A stretch of 64,000 bases of DNA from Agrostemma githago. Its lineage: Eukaryota > Streptophyta > Magnoliopsida > Caryophyllales > Caryophyllaceae. A program made the translations under genes and the position numbers. The notes beneath the pieces were generated by a model. It was not told the origin of the DNA. It made no database searches and worked only from the letters and a program-made list of their open reading frames with translations. The stretch's first letter is position 1. Every line of letters begins with the position of its first letter. Of this stretch, positions 63,793-64,000 are shown in pieces. The stretch is taken from the NCBI GenBank assembly GCA_958450325.1, contig OY288256.1, forward strand, positions 46,394,953 to 46,458,952, in the 5' to 3' direction.

Positions 63793-64000
63793 AAGTGAGA
63801 AAAAAACAACGAATAAGAGCAAGGAAGATCACCTGAGCAAAAAAAAGAGATACGGCGTGCAACGACGGAGAGCAACGAAGAACGAAGAGGAAGAGTGGTT
63901 CAAATTTTGAAAAAAGGGTTTGGGGATGTGAAGGAAGTGGAGAAAGAAGGAGTAAATGAGTGAGGATTAGAGTAGTTGGGGTAAAGAGAGAGGGGGAGTA
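63793..64000. other. Tat-C segment upstream of the antisense gene
   Basis: Purine-rich sequence to the window edge. It would hold the antisense promoter and, further right, the PPT and 3' LTR, but neither is visible. Confidence 0.4.

Larger units (their letters stand above)
54150..64000 (+). mobile_element. Tat-C: Tat-type Ty3/gypsy element, 3' LTR beyond the window
   Basis: 5' LTR (left limit approximate, right end 54850), tRNA-Lys primer site, gag-protease-RT-RNase H-integrase in a single frame with four stops and one frameshift, then a four-exon antisense gene (61854 to about 63746). The antisense gene and its domain type place the element in the Tat lineage. All pol domains are easily recognised, so decay is recent. 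It lies within the HT1-like intron on present evidence. Confidence 0.88.

Overview
This is a plant nuclear window: a eudicot, possibly Caryophyllales. It is almost entirely nested LTR retrotransposons, with one real host-gene exon near the right side. The Caryophyllales guess rests on Retand-like Tat elements with tandem-repeat-rich 3' regions (described from Silene) and a LINE ORF1 fragment resembling beet/spinach LINEs. There is no bacterial, organellar or viral-genome signature, and I saw no rRNA or tRNA gene. Names used below: Athila-L, Athila-R and Athila-N are Athila-type Ty3/gypsy elements; Tat-A, Tat-B and Tat-C are Tat/Retand/Ogre-type Ty3/gypsy elements.

Layout. (1) 1-13303 is a giant inverted repeat. 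The left arm (1-6210) and right arm (7070-13303) are about 99% identical by eye and flank an 859-bp single-copy loop. Each arm is the 3' part of an Athila-type element (gag-protease tail, no pol, an ATHILA ORF-1/env-position reading frame, 3' noncoding region, polypurine tracts, start of the 3' LTR). Athila-R continues to a full 5' LTR at 15112-16938. (2) 16939-17276 holds DNA-transposon and LTR debris. (3) 17277-31284 is Tat-A (+): truncated 5' LTR, tRNA-Arg-type primer site, gag-protease, RT-RNase H-integrase, a spliced antisense gene with its own TATA box, PPT and a complete 2.6-kb 3' LTR. (4) 31285-32392 holds a fragment of another element's antisense gene and a LINE ORF1 fragment. (5) 32393-49352 is Tat-B (-): pol is lost, gag is decayed, and the 3' region is full of tandem repeats. 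Inside it sits Athila-N (38163-43681), a complete pol-less element with 1207-bp LTRs and a perfect TTATG target-site duplication. (6) 49353-51921 holds repeats, a 375-bp CACTA MITE with CGA target duplication, and an LTR whose upstream part is packed with AAAGTCAA/TTGAC motifs. (7) 52967-53404 is exon 1 of an HT1-like Raf-type protein kinase. (8) From about 54150 to the right edge is Tat-C (+), in line with the HT1-like intron: tRNA-Lys primer site, gag, protease, RT, RNase H and integrase in one frame broken by four stops and one frameshift, and a four-exon antisense gene reading back toward it.

How the parts relate. None of the elements looks autonomous: each has lost pol or carries stops and frameshifts. 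Athila-N is structurally intact and could have moved only with enzymes supplied by relatives. The most unusual signal is dyad symmetry. Three families carry arrays of short palindromes or hairpins whose two arms change together from copy to copy: GGGTGAAATTTCACCC-type in Athila, ACTCGATCGAGT-type in Tat-A, and CTATTCGAG/CTCGAATAG stems in Tat-B. In the LTRs these arrays lie directly upstream of the TATA box. The second notable signal is the giant inverted duplication, which would transcribe as a hairpin with arms of more than 6 kb. The third is the set of spliced antisense genes with two unrelated protein types in the same element slot.
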